Assembly: GCF_949769195.1 (NCBI RefSeq)
Contig: NZ_OX458333.1
Coordinates: 4,126,001-4,190,000 of the forward strand
DNA from: Methylocaldum szegediense
Lineage (GTDB): Bacteria > Pseudomonadota > Gammaproteobacteria > Methylococcales > Methylococcaceae
DNA length: 64,000 bases
Direction of reading: 5' to 3'
Shown here: one piece after another, positions 55,067-63,954 of the stretch
How positions within the stretch are numbered: position 1 is the first letter of the stretch
How the letters are laid out: the number at the start of each line of letters is the position of its first letter
Notes under the pieces: model-generated
What the model saw: only the letters and a program-made list of their open reading frames with translations
What the model was told of the DNA's origin: nothing
Database searches by the model: none
Position numbers and translations under genes: made by a program

Positions 55067-55109
55067 CCTTCGACAGGCGCGCCCCGAGTCTGTCGAAGGG
55101 CTCGGGGCG
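55067..55109. repeat. REP-like double palindrome
   Basis: Two interleaved perfect inverted repeats in the order A-B-A'-B': CCTTCGACAG (55067-55076) with CTGTCGAAGG (55090-55099), and CGCCCCGAG (55080-55088) with CTCGGGGCG (55101-55109). The CTTCGACAG core is a well-known dispersed palindrome type in proteobacteria. Confidence 0.7.
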
Positions 55110-55372
55110 AATTCCCGTCGGAATGGGCTCTCAATGACGAGCGGCGTTCGCGATCCGTCGCAGGTCGGACCGCGGAATGTCGCCGGCGGCGCGATGCTGT
55201 CCGAGCGCTTTGACGCGTGCCGGGCCGTTGTAATACGATCCGCCGCACGTTCCGCTTATTATGAAGGTTTCGATGCGAGAAGCATCAAGTGTGAACAGGT
55301 TTGGAGTCGAGAGACCCGCGGATAATATAATATCGAGTGTTCCCGTTCGAACGAGTGCAAGCGCGTGGGCTG
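55110..55372. other. Region upstream of the polysaccharide cluster
   Basis: About 260 bases; an 88-codon minus-strand frame (55131-55397) overlaps the next gene's start and is not supported. Presumed promoter region of the cluster. Confidence 0.4.
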
Positions 55373-56581
55373 ATGACCGCCATAACGAAGACCGCAAGCC
55401 ATTTGCCCGGACTCACGACGGGTTTTTCCGCCGTTTTGCTGACCGTTGCGGTCTACGGTTGCGCGGTTTCTCTGCTTTTCGGCTGGGGCATGGTTCCCAT
55501 TTTTTTATATGTCGGAGCCGCCGGCATCCTCGCCCGACTGTTCCTCACGCCCAGGCAATTTACAATCGATAGGCCGATGGCCTTGTTGCTGGCGTTGGTG
55601 GTCGTGATCGTCGTACAGGGCTATCTCATGTCGCCCTACCCAACCGATCTTCGCTTCCTGAAGCATCTTTCCTGGCCTTTGGCGGTGGTTGCCGGAGCGA
55701 CGATGCTGCCGGAACGACTTGGCGGAAAGCTGCAGCTGACCCATTCCCCAGTGGTTGCCGTGCTGGCGTTGCTTTACGTCGTCGCTCAATGGGTCGCGTT
55801 TTCAGTCTATCCGGACGCGTTCGGTCTATTTTCGAATCCGCATTTCCCAGCGCTTTATTGCGTATTGACACTGCCCATCCTGCTCTATTTCGCGGTCGCG
55901 GTCGGCGGTCCGTGGCGTTGGGTTTTCATTTTGGCATCGCTCGGCGATATGCTGCTTTTGCTGAAGACCCAGTCCAGACCGGGCTTTTTGGCGCTGACGG
56001 CGAGCGCTCTCGCTCTCGTCCCGTTGTTGTCGGGCAGGCAGCGCCGGGTCGTTCTCGCGGCCGTTCTGGCTGTTCCGGTTCTGCTGTTCGTAACCGGTGT
56101 TTACGGGTTCGATGCCAGAATGGCCGATCTATTCGGTAATTTGACCCGGGAGGAGCGCGTGGCTATCTGGACGGAGACCTTGGCGCTGCAGTCGGCAAGT
56201 TCGGGTCCTGAATGGGTTTTCGGGCACGGTTTCGGGGCGTTCCTCCAGGATTATCAGACTGTTTCGAGCTTTCACGGCATCGTCGATTTCTCCTTTCCGC
56301 ACAACTTCTTACTGGAATGGCTGTACAGCCACGGAGTGGTGGGATTCGTGCTATTGGTCGCGGCGTATTCGCTGTTCCTTGCGAAGCTCGCCGTGCATAC
56401 CGCGAAGTCCGTGGATCCCGATCGCAGAAGGTTCGGTATGCTCCTGATCGCCGTAACCACGGCTCACCTTACGCATTCGTTTTTCACCCTGCCGTTTTTC
56501 TCCAAATCGACCTTGTATCCGTTGAGCCTGGTGTTGGGAGTCGGTTTGCGTTTTCTCAAGGACCGTCGCGCCGATGGTTGA
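55373..56581 (+). CDS. O-antigen ligase/polymerase-like membrane protein
   Basis: 402 residues with about 10-11 membrane helices and a large periplasmic loop (about residues 245-305: FGNLTREERVAIWTETLAL...GHGFGAFLQDYQ...FPHNFLLEWLYSHGVVG). The R-x-x-x-W and HNxxLE patterns are those of the Wzy_C/O-antigen ligase superfamily. It joins or polymerises lipid-linked glycans on the periplasmic side of the inner membrane; ligase and polymerase cannot be separated by sequence alone. The ATG at 55373 is preferred to a GTG at 55337. First gene of the polysaccharide cluster; overlaps the next gene by 8 bases. Confidence 0.85.
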   Translation: MTAITKTASHLPGLTTGFSAVLLTVAVYGCAVSLLFGWGMVPIFLYVGAAGILARLFLTPRQFTIDRPMALLLALVVVIVVQGYLMSPYPTDLRFLKHLSWPLAVVAGATMLPERLGGKLQLTHSPVVAVLALLYVVAQWVAFSVYPDAFGLFSNPHFPALYCVLTLPILLYFAVAVGGPWRWVFILASLGDMLLLLKTQSRPGFLALTASALALVPLLSGRQRRVVLAAVLAVPVLLFVTGVYGFDARMADLFGNLTREERVAIWTETLALQSASSGPEWVFGHGFGAFLQDYQTVSSFHGIVDFSFPHNFLLEWLYSHGVVGFVLLVAAYSLFLAKLAVHTAKSVDPDRRRFGMLLIAVTTAHLTHSFFTLPFFSKSTLYPLSLVLGVGLRFLKDRRADG

Positions 56582-57545
56582 GCAAGGCTTTCCGCCCGTC
56601 ACTCTGATCATTCCCAACTATAACGGGGCGCATTTGTTGCGCCGTAATCTGCCTTTCGTGATGGCCGCCGCCGCAGCTTACCCCGGAGCCTGTCCCATCG
56701 TCGTGGTGGACGACGGCTCCGGAGACGGAAGCGCCGAGATGCTTCGTGGAGAGTTTCCTTCGATTCGCGTCGTGGCCCACAAAGCCAATCGAGGTTTCGC
56801 GGAAGCGATCCGATCGGGGGTCGATGCCGCCGAGTCGGAGTTCCTGATTTTCCTGAACTCCGATGTGCGCCCGCGGGAGGATTTCATAGCACCGTTGATC
56901 CGGCACTTGGCTCGGGCGGATGTCTTCTCCGTTTCGCCTCTGGTTCTGGACGAGGACGGACGAGTGAACCCGGTGTCGTGGCGCTGTTTCCGGATAAGAC
57001 GCGGTCGGCTGAGATCGGTGCGCTGGCGCTTCGACGATCTGAATCCCGAGGTGCCGACGGAAAGTCTATTCGCCTCCGGGGGCTCGGTGGCGCTTCGGAA
57101 ATCGATGTTCGAGGCCTTGGGCGGATTTTTGCCGCTTTACAAGCCCTTCTATTCAGAAGACTTTGACTTGGGCTTGCGCGCGTGGAAACGCGGCTGGCGA
57201 ACGCTCTTGGAGCCAGCCAGCCGGGTGATGCATGAGCGCAAGGGTTCGATTTCCGAAAATGTCGCCGCCCGCCGTGTCGGCAAAACGCGGGTGCGCAATC
57301 GTTTCCTGCTCGAATGGACGCATATGCCGGGCAGGGACCTGGCGCTCTACTTGATGCCGGGTTACCTGCTCCAACTCATCGGACGCTTGGCGCGGCTCGA
57401 CCTGCTGTATGTCGAAGGTTTCCTGGCCGCTTTGCGCCGTCTTCCGGAAGCGCTTCGGGTACGTGCCGAAATCCGGAGGCACCAAGTCCTGGATTTTTGG
57501 CGTATAGTCGATTCGGTCGAGCAAAGTTTCAAATCGCGGATTTGA
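56574..57545 (+). CDS. Glycosyltransferase family 2
   Basis: 323 residues. GT-A domain: LIIPNYNGAHLLRRNL, VVDDGSGDGSAEML, the metal-binding-type FLNSDVRPR, and FYSEDFDLGLRAWKRGWR with the ED catalytic base. A C-terminal amphipathic region (about residues 245-290) includes a hydrophobic stretch LALYLMPGYLLQLIGRL that could associate with the membrane. Rhamnosyl-transferase-like enzymes are the closest in pattern. Starts inside the last codons of the ligase/polymerase gene. Predicted to add a sugar to a lipid-linked or surface glycan. Confidence 0.9.
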   Translation: MVEQGFPPVTLIIPNYNGAHLLRRNLPFVMAAAAAYPGACPIVVVDDGSGDGSAEMLRGEFPSIRVVAHKANRGFAEAIRSGVDAAESEFLIFLNSDVRPREDFIAPLIRHLARADVFSVSPLVLDEDGRVNPVSWRCFRIRRGRLRSVRWRFDDLNPEVPTESLFASGGSVALRKSMFEALGGFLPLYKPFYSEDFDLGLRAWKRGWRTLLEPASRVMHERKGSISENVAARRVGKTRVRNRFLLEWTHMPGRDLALYLMPGYLLQLIGRLARLDLLYVEGFLAALRRLPEALRVRAEIRRHQVLDFWRIVDSVEQSFKSRI

Positions 57546-57581
57546 TTGTTATGAAAGCGTTCTCGAAATTACGGAGACCGT

Positions 57582-58538
57582 ATGGCTACGGACAGTCCGA
57601 TGTTTACCGTCTTTATTCCCACCTATAACCGAGCCGGGTTGTTGCCTAGGGCTTTATCCAGCATCGAAGCCCAGACCTTTCGGGATTTCGAAGTCGTCAT
57701 CGTCGACGACGGCTCGACCGATGACACCGCCGCCGTCGTGGCCCGCTGGAAGGCGCGCGTCGAATTTCCCGTCACTTACGTCAAGCAGAACAATCAGGGC
57801 AAGCACGTTGCCCATAACAAAGGGGTCGAATTGGCCAAGGGAAGGCTGTTTTTCAATCTGGACTCTGACGATCGTCTGTTGCCGGACGCCCTGGAACGAA
57901 TTTGGCGCCAGTGGGAAGCCATACCGGAGGACGGTCGCGAACGTTTCGCCGGCGTCGAGGGACTGGTCCTGAGCATGGACGGGAAGCGGTTGCTGAGCAA
58001 TCCCTATCCCCACAACCCGCTGGATGCGAGCTTTCTGGACGTGCGCTATCGCCTGAGGGTAAGCGGCGACAAAAAGCACGCGATTCGGACTGATATCGCG
58101 CGCCGGTTTCCGTATCCGGTCTTTTCCGGCGAAAGACATGTCCGGCCTTCGATGACCTGGAAACGAATTTCCCACCACTATGTCTTTCGTTGCATCAACC
58201 AGCCGCTACAACAAGTCGAGTATCAGCCGGACGGTCTGTCTTCCGACCGATTTCGCCTGCGCATGCATAACCCGCGCGGATTCCAGCTCTATTACCTGGA
58301 GGACGTGACCATGCACCGGCCATGGCTCAGCCGTCGTCAGCTGCGGCGCAGCATGGTCGACTTCATCCGATTTTCCTTCCATGCTGGCACCGGTCTTCTC
58401 GAACAGGCGCGGCTGACGCGTTTCGATCCCTTGTGGTTGATGATGCTGCCGGCCGGATGCGGACGTTGGCTGGTGGACCTTTATCGGCTGCGTTTCAGGA
58501 AGGGCTATAAGCCGAACCGGAAGGCGACGCGCAACTGA
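57582..58538 (+). CDS. Glycosyltransferase family 2
   Basis: 318 residues. N-terminal GT-A: FIPTYNRAGLLPRALSSIEAQTF, VIVDDGSTDDTAAVV, then FNLDSDDRLLPDAL where the aspartates would bind metal and nucleotide sugar. The C-terminal half (from about residue 200) is basic and not recognised. Donor and acceptor unknown. It lies 36 bases after the preceding GT2 gene; CorA follows on the other strand. Confidence 0.88.
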   Translation: MATDSPMFTVFIPTYNRAGLLPRALSSIEAQTFRDFEVVIVDDGSTDDTAAVVARWKARVEFPVTYVKQNNQGKHVAHNKGVELAKGRLFFNLDSDDRLLPDALERIWRQWEAIPEDGRERFAGVEGLVLSMDGKRLLSNPYPHNPLDASFLDVRYRLRVSGDKKHAIRTDIARRFPYPVFSGERHVRPSMTWKRISHHYVFRCINQPLQQVEYQPDGLSSDRFRLRMHNPRGFQLYYLEDVTMHRPWLSRRQLRRSMVDFIRFSFHAGTGLLEQARLTRFDPLWLMMLPAGCGRWLVDLYRLRFRKGYKPNRKATRN

Positions 58539-58723
58539 CGCCAGAGACGTTACTGCCGCTCGGTGCGTTTCAAACAGGGGATGTCGAGTCACAGGTCGGC
58601 AATCCCGTTTCGGCTAACCCCGCTGCGCTTCAAAGTGTCGGGAAAGGATTACCGGCCTACGGTAGCGTCACCTTAGCGGACTATCAGTAGGGTGTGCACC
58701 AAGCTAAGTTCTCACACACCTTC

Positions 58724-59689
58724 TCACAGCCACTCGGCGCGTTTCAGGCGTCTATACAGCCAGACGCACCCGATCAAGGTGGCTGCTAGGACAGCGGGAT
58801 AACCAAATCGCAGTTCCAATTCCGGCATGAATTTGAAGTTCATGCCGTACATGCTGAATACCATGGTTGGCAACGCCAGAATTGCACCCCAGCCGGCCAG
58901 TCGCTTGACGACTTCGTTCTGCCGCACCGTGATCAGGGCCAGGTTCGCCTGCATTGCGTCGGACAGCGTTTCGCGCATGGTGTCGGTGGCGCGGATGATA
59001 CGGTGCACATGGTCCAGCACGTCGCGGAAATAAACCCGCAGGTCCTTAGGCACGATCTCGGGGTGAAGCCGCATGAGCGCATTGCAGATATCCAGTAGCG
59101 GCATCGCGGCATTGCGCAGCCGCAGCAGGTGGCGCTTGAGATCGTACAGGCGCTCCATCGCGTCGCGATGCGAGCGGTTTTCGAAAATGTCTTCCTCCAG
59201 TTCTTCGAGCAGCGATTGATAATGCTCGACGACCGGCATGAAGTTATCCACGATCAAGTCGAGGACCGCATAAAGCGGAAACCCGGAGCCCTTGGCAAGG
59301 AGTTGGGGTAGGCTTTCGCAACGGGTTCGGGCGCGGCCGTAGCCCAGCGAGGATTGGTGGCGGATGGAGATCAGAAACTGCTTGCCCACGAACAGATGGG
59401 TTTCGCCGAAGTGAACCTCGCCGTCGCGGAGCTCCACCGTGTGCAGGACCACAAACAAGGAACCCTTGTATTCTTCCAGTTTCGGCCGCTGGTGCGCGGA
59501 GCGCGCGTCTTCCACCGCGAGTTCGTGTAGGCCGAACTCCGCCTGGAGTTGCAGTAATTCGCTAGGATCAGGTTCGGCCAATCCAACCCACACGAAGCTC
59601 TCTGGGTCGGCGAGCAGCTCGCTGATATTTTCGACGCCGATGTCGTCGATCCGCTGGCCGTTACGATAGGCGGCGCATCTGATATACAC
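58724..59689 (-). CDS. CorA-family magnesium/divalent cation transporter
   Basis: 321 residues. A cytoplasmic alpha/beta domain, a long stalk helix, and two membrane helices at the C terminus; the signature YGMNF between them marks the pore entrance. GTG start at 59689 with AAGGA upstream. Orientation opposite to the glycosyltransferase genes and no functional link to them is visible; it diverges from the VTT-domain gene. Confidence 0.92.
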   Translation of the reverse strand: MYIRCAAYRNGQRIDDIGVENISELLADPESFVWVGLAEPDPSELLQLQAEFGLHELAVEDARSAHQRPKLEEYKGSLFVVLHTVELRDGEVHFGETHLFVGKQFLISIRHQSSLGYGRARTRCESLPQLLAKGSGFPLYAVLDLIVDNFMPVVEHYQSLLEELEEDIFENRSHRDAMERLYDLKRHLLRLRNAAMPLLDICNALMRLHPEIVPKDLRVYFRDVLDHVHRIIRATDTMRETLSDAMQANLALITVRQNEVVKRLAGWGAILALPTMVFSMYGMNFKFMPELELRFGYPAVLAATLIGCVWLYRRLKRAEWL

Positions 59690-59790
59690 GATCTATCCTT
59701 TTTGTTCCTCTGTGAGAAACTGATCATGGTTTTTGTACGTATTAGTTACTTATAATACGATCCATTCAACGGATTTCCTTGAGGGGCTTG

Positions 59791-60507
59791 ATGGTCGATG
59801 TACAACGTTTGAAGGGCGCCGCGCAGACGGCTGGTATTTTTCGCTACGCTTCTGTTGCAGGGCTACTTTCTTTAGGCGTTGTATTTTATTTTACCCCGTT
59901 GAAAGCTTGGCTGGCCGATGGTTTGATGCTCAAGGCCGAGTTGGCGAGCTACGGTTTGGCGGCACCCCTGATTTTCACGTCGGCGGGCGCTGTGCTTACG
60001 GCAATCGGAGCTCCCCGCCTGATTTTATGTTCTCTTGGCGGGCTGGTGTTCGGTTTTGCTTGGGGGTTGGTGTGGAGCCAGTTGGCGACGGTGTTGGGCT
60101 CGTATTTGACGCTTCTGCTCGTTCGCCGCTTCCGTATAGGTTACGGATTGAGGAAGGTCCGTCAATTTGAGCGGTTGGTGCGGCAGATCGCGTGCAACGG
60201 CGTGTTGGCCGTCGTGTTGATTCGACAGCTTCCGCTAAATAATTTCTACAATAACGTGCTATTAGGACTGACGGATGTCAGGCATGTGGATTTCCTTGTG
60301 GGAAGCCTGATTGGTTTCTTGCCCATGGGGATAACTGCCTGTTTGATCGGTGCGGGCTTGCTTCAGACCGATTTCGCCAGGGCTGCCGAATATATTTCCT
60401 TGGGATTCGCGTCATCGGTGATTCTGGGCTATGCGCTGAACCGGCTCCGTGCTTTCGTGTACGTCAAGAATGCCGACTGGTCTTTTTTGGCCGATAAGGA
60501 CTCGTGA
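59791..60507 (+). CDS. TVP38/TMEM64 (VTT-domain) membrane protein
   Basis: 238 residues with about six hydrophobic segments. The central motif GGLVFGFAWGLVWSQLATVLGSYLTLLLVRRF (near residues 83-114) is typical of the SNARE-associated/DedA-like VTT domain. It probably transports or scrambles lipids; members are often encoded near glycan genes. The ATG at 59791 follows GAGGGG by 5 bases. Its last codons overlap the first GT4 gene (GTGA). Confidence 0.82.
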   Translation: MVDVQRLKGAAQTAGIFRYASVAGLLSLGVVFYFTPLKAWLADGLMLKAELASYGLAAPLIFTSAGAVLTAIGAPRLILCSLGGLVFGFAWGLVWSQLATVLGSYLTLLLVRRFRIGYGLRKVRQFERLVRQIACNGVLAVVLIRQLPLNNFYNNVLLGLTDVRHVDFLVGSLIGFLPMGITACLIGAGLLQTDFARAAEYISLGFASSVILGYALNRLRAFVYVKNADWSFLADKDS

Positions 60508-61721
60508 TCGGCTGTGCGGAATGTCTCGGCCGACGGCCGAGCACCGCTCCATTAAGGGATGTCATAAAAAATTTAACGGTTCGACCGACGTCCTTTGATT
60601 TCGTGACGCCTTCTCAAATTTGCCTTTTCATTCCCAGCTTCGGCGATGGCGGTGTTGGGCGTACCTTTGTTCATCTCGCTAATGGGTTTTCGGCGCACGG
60701 AGTGGCTACGTCTCTGGTCGTCAATCAAGCCAATATCGTTTTTGCGAACCGCTTGGACCCGAGCGTTGAGCGAGTGGTTTTTCACGGCCGGAACGACTTG
60801 GCCCTTGAGCAGGAATTACAAAAGTACCTAAGCACCAACAGGCCGTCGGTTGTCATGACCGGCCAAGGTCGCGACGATGTTATCGCGTTGAAGGTCAAGA
60901 AAAAGCTGCGCGATTCCGGCATTAAGTTCTTTTTGCGCGTAGGTACCTCACTGGGCGCGCGAACCGAACGCAAGCACCGGTTCTGGTGGTCGCGCTGGCT
61001 GTTCCAATACAGGCAACGGCGCCTGTTTTCGCAAAGCGACGGTATCATCGCCAACTCCCATGACGCGGCAGCCGATTTGTCGGCTTTTCTGGACGTTCCG
61101 CTGGAGCGCATCCGCGTGCTCCCGAACCCCACGGTGGCGCCCGATCTGCCGGACCTCGCCCATAGGCCGGTGGATCACCCCTGGCTACAGCCGGGTGGGC
61201 CACCGGTCGTCATGGGTATGGGGCGCTTGGGGAGGGCTAAAGATTTCCCCACCTTGCTGAGAGCGTTCGCCCGGCTGCGCCGGGAACGGGTTTGCCGCCT
61301 GATGATCCTGGGCGAGGGCAGACAGGCGGAAAAACTGAAAAACCTGGCGGTGGAACTTGGGATTCAGAACGATTTCGATCTGCCAGGCTTCGTTGACAAC
61401 CCTTATGCGTTCCTCGCCAAGGCTTCGCTATTCGTTTTGTCGTCTTTGTGGGAAGGTTGTCCGAACGTGCTCATCGAGGCCCTGGCGGTAGGCACGCCGG
61501 CGGTGGCCACCGATTGTCCGAGCGGGCCGAGGGAAATTCTAGCGGGAGGACATTATGGCCGAATCGTCCCGCCGGGCGATGCGGAAGCGCTCGCCGAGGC
61601 TATGGCCGCGACTCTGGATAACCCCCCACCGGCCGAGTTCCTACGCGAGGCGGTTCGTACTTACACCATCGAAAACAGCAGCCGAGCCTACCTGGAATTC
61701 TTCGGGCTGAGCCACGCATGA
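60504..61721 (+). CDS. Glycosyltransferase family 4 (first of three paralogues)
   Basis: 405 residues from a GTG overlapping the VTT gene stop. GT-B fold: N-terminal acceptor domain (LFIPSFGDGGVGRTFVHLANG) and a donor domain with MGRLGRAKDFPTLLRAF, LGEGRQ, and the E-x7-E motif in EGCPNVLIEALAVGTP, followed by TDCPSGPREIL. About 30 residues at the N terminus precede the conserved fold, so the real start may be further downstream. Retaining sugar transferase; sugar unknown. Overlaps the next GT4 gene by ATGA. Confidence 0.9.
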   Translation: MIGCAECLGRRPSTAPLRDVIKNLTVRPTSFDFVTPSQICLFIPSFGDGGVGRTFVHLANGFSAHGVATSLVVNQANIVFANRLDPSVERVVFHGRNDLALEQELQKYLSTNRPSVVMTGQGRDDVIALKVKKKLRDSGIKFFLRVGTSLGARTERKHRFWWSRWLFQYRQRRLFSQSDGIIANSHDAAADLSAFLDVPLERIRVLPNPTVAPDLPDLAHRPVDHPWLQPGGPPVVMGMGRLGRAKDFPTLLRAFARLRRERVCRLMILGEGRQAEKLKNLAVELGIQNDFDLPGFVDNPYAFLAKASLFVLSSLWEGCPNVLIEALAVGTPAVATDCPSGPREILAGGHYGRIVPPGDAEALAEAMAATLDNPPPAEFLREAVRTYTIENSSRAYLEFFGLSHA

Positions 61722-62839
61722 GTTCGAGCCGGACCGACCTCGCTCTGTTTCTGGCGACTTCCGGTCATAGCGGGGTTGATCGGATCATGCGCAATCTGGT
61801 GCCGGAGTTCGCCCGATTCGGTCTCCGGATGGACCTTTTGAAGGTGAGAGGGCACGGCCCTTACTGGGACGAATTACCGCCCGGTGTTCGAGTCGTCGAC
61901 CTGGGCGTGTCGCATGTGAACACCGCCTTGCCAGCCTTAGTCCGTTATTTGCGCCGCAATCGACCCAAAGCCTTATTGAGTGACAAGGACAAGGTGAACC
62001 GTACGGCTGTGATGGCGCGAGCGCTGGCACGGGTCGATACTCGGGTGGCAGTGCGTATAGGCACGACTGTCTCCAAGAATCTCGAGCGCCGCGGCTGGTG
62101 GGCACGAAACGCCCAGATGGCTTCGATCCGCCTGTTCTACCGCCATGCCGACGTAATTCTGACCCCGTCCAAAGGCGCGGCCGAAGATCTGGCCAGGATA
62201 GCTGGGCTGCCGGTGGAGGCGGTGACCGTGGTGCCGAGTCCCGTGATCACGGATCGTTTCGAGGCAATGGCCAAAGAAGCGGTCGACCATCCTTGGCTCA
62301 AACCGGGCGAGCCGCCAGTCATCCTCGGTGTGGGCGAATTGTGTGCGCGCAAGGATTTTGCCACTCTGTTGAAGGCTTTCGCAGAACTCAGACGTATTCG
62401 TCCCTGCCGCCTGATCATCGGTGGCGAGGGCCGGCAGCGTGACAAGCTGCTGCTGCTCGCCCGCGGTCTGGGCGTGTCGGAGGACGTCGACCTCCCAGGA
62501 TTTCTGTCCAACCCCTATGCTTACATGCGCCGGGCTAACGTCTTCGCCCTTACATCGGTCTGTGAAGGCATGCCGGTGGTACTGATCGAGGCCATGGCCT
62601 GTGGGACGCCAGTGGTATCGACCGAATGTCCAAGCGGTCCGAGAGAGGTACTCGGCGGCGGTCGTTTTGGGCCTTTGGTTCCTCTCGGAGATTCATCGGC
62701 TCTTGCAAAGAGACTGGCGGAAATGCTGGATAGGCCCACCTCGCCCGAAGTGCTGCGCGAGGCGACAGTGCCTTACACCGTTACCAATAGCGCACGGCAA
62801 TATTTGAATGCTTTGGGTCTACTGACAGGGGAGAGGTGA
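61718..62839 (+). CDS. Glycosyltransferase family 4 (second of three paralogues)
   Basis: 373 residues, GT-B fold. The same segments as its neighbours: VGELCARKDFATLLKAFAELRR, GGEGRQ, ALTSVCEGMPVVLIEAMACGTP with the E-x7-E pair, and TECPSGPREVL. The N-terminal domain starts LFLATSGHSGVDRIMRNLVPEFA. ATGA start overlap with the preceding gene and TGATG with the next. Product is a sugar transferase of unknown donor. Confidence 0.9.
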   Translation: MSSSRTDLALFLATSGHSGVDRIMRNLVPEFARFGLRMDLLKVRGHGPYWDELPPGVRVVDLGVSHVNTALPALVRYLRRNRPKALLSDKDKVNRTAVMARALARVDTRVAVRIGTTVSKNLERRGWWARNAQMASIRLFYRHADVILTPSKGAAEDLARIAGLPVEAVTVVPSPVITDRFEAMAKEAVDHPWLKPGEPPVILGVGELCARKDFATLLKAFAELRRIRPCRLIIGGEGRQRDKLLLLARGLGVSEDVDLPGFLSNPYAYMRRANVFALTSVCEGMPVVLIEAMACGTPVVSTECPSGPREVLGGGRFGPLVPLGDSSALAKRLAEMLDRPTSPEVLREATVPYTVTNSARQYLNALGLLTGER

Positions 62840-63951
62840 TGGATCGTGCACAACGTCTCGCGGTACTGATTTCATTTTCCGGTACTGGCGGTGTGGAGCG
62901 TATGGTGATGAACCTGCTGCCCGCGTTTTCGCAGGCGGGGGTGGCGGTGGATCTCCTCGCCATCTTGCGCAAACCAGCGCCCGAACTCTTAAGGCTCAAC
63001 GGTTCGGGATTGCGCGTTCTGGATTTTGGGGTCGGGCACACCGCCTTGGCGGTGCCGGGACTAGCCCGGTATCTGAAGACCGAAAAGCCCGCCGCGCTAC
63101 TGGCTGCCAAGGACAGAGCTATCCGTGCTGCGGTGCTCGCCAAGCGGCTGAGTCGGGTCGACACGCGTCTGGTAGGTCGATTAGGGACCCATCTCTCGGC
63201 GGCCATGGCACACAAACCGGCGTTGATACGCTGGGCCCGCCTGTGGCCGATGCGCGAGATGTATGCGGCAGTAGACCGTATTGTCGCCGTGTCCGAAGGT
63301 GTTGCGGAGGATACGCGGCGGATCGCGAGGCTACCGCCGGAAAAGATCGTAGTGATCCGAAACCCGGTGATCACGCCGGACATGCTGGAAAAAAGCCGTA
63401 TGCCGGTTGATCACCCCTGGTTCGAATCTTCGAACATTCCTGTCATACTGGGCGCTGGCCGCTTGACACGGCAAAAGGACTTTTCGACTTTGATCCGCGC
63501 TTTTGCCCGTGTCCGCTCCACGATCGATTCGAGGCTGTTGATCCTGGGAGAGGGCCGGTTGCGTCCCGATCTGGAGAAGCTGGCGGCCCGTCTGGGTATT
63601 GCCGATGCGGTTTCTCTGCCCGGCCATGTGGCCAATCCTTATGCCTATATGGCGCGGAGTTCGTTGTTCGTGTTGTCGTCGGCCTGGGAGGGCTCGCCGA
63701 ATGTGCTGACGGAAGCCTTGGCCTTGGGCACGCCTGTGGTATCCACCGACTGTCCCAGCGGTCCGCGCGAGATTCTTAGGGATGGCCGTTTTGGCCCGCT
63801 AGTACCGGTAGGTGACGCCGAGCGATTGGCCGAGGCCATGTTGAACATGCTGCAGTCGCCGCTGGATAGCCGGTTTCTGCGCGAAGCGTCGGCCGAATAC
63901 ACGGTGGAACGCAGCGCAGCGCGTTATCTGGACGTGCTGGGCTTTCGATGA
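62839..63951 (+). CDS. Glycosyltransferase family 4 (third of three paralogues)
   Basis: 370 residues, GT-B fold. N-terminal LISFSGTGGVERMVMNLLPAFSQAG, donor-domain AGRLTRQKDFSTLIRAFARVR, LGEGR and SSAWEGSPNVLTEALALGTP with the E-x7-E pair, then TDCPSGPREIL. Strongly similar to both upstream genes over the whole C-terminal half, indicating tandem duplication. The ATG at 62839 overlaps the previous stop; GTG at 62836 is also open. Confidence 0.9.
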   Translation: MDRAQRLAVLISFSGTGGVERMVMNLLPAFSQAGVAVDLLAILRKPAPELLRLNGSGLRVLDFGVGHTALAVPGLARYLKTEKPAALLAAKDRAIRAAVLAKRLSRVDTRLVGRLGTHLSAAMAHKPALIRWARLWPMREMYAAVDRIVAVSEGVAEDTRRIARLPPEKIVVIRNPVITPDMLEKSRMPVDHPWFESSNIPVILGAGRLTRQKDFSTLIRAFARVRSTIDSRLLILGEGRLRPDLEKLAARLGIADAVSLPGHVANPYAYMARSSLFVLSSAWEGSPNVLTEALALGTPVVSTDCPSGPREILRDGRFGPLVPVGDAERLAEAMLNMLQSPLDSRFLREASAEYTVERSAARYLDVLGFR

Positions 63952-63954
63952 GTG

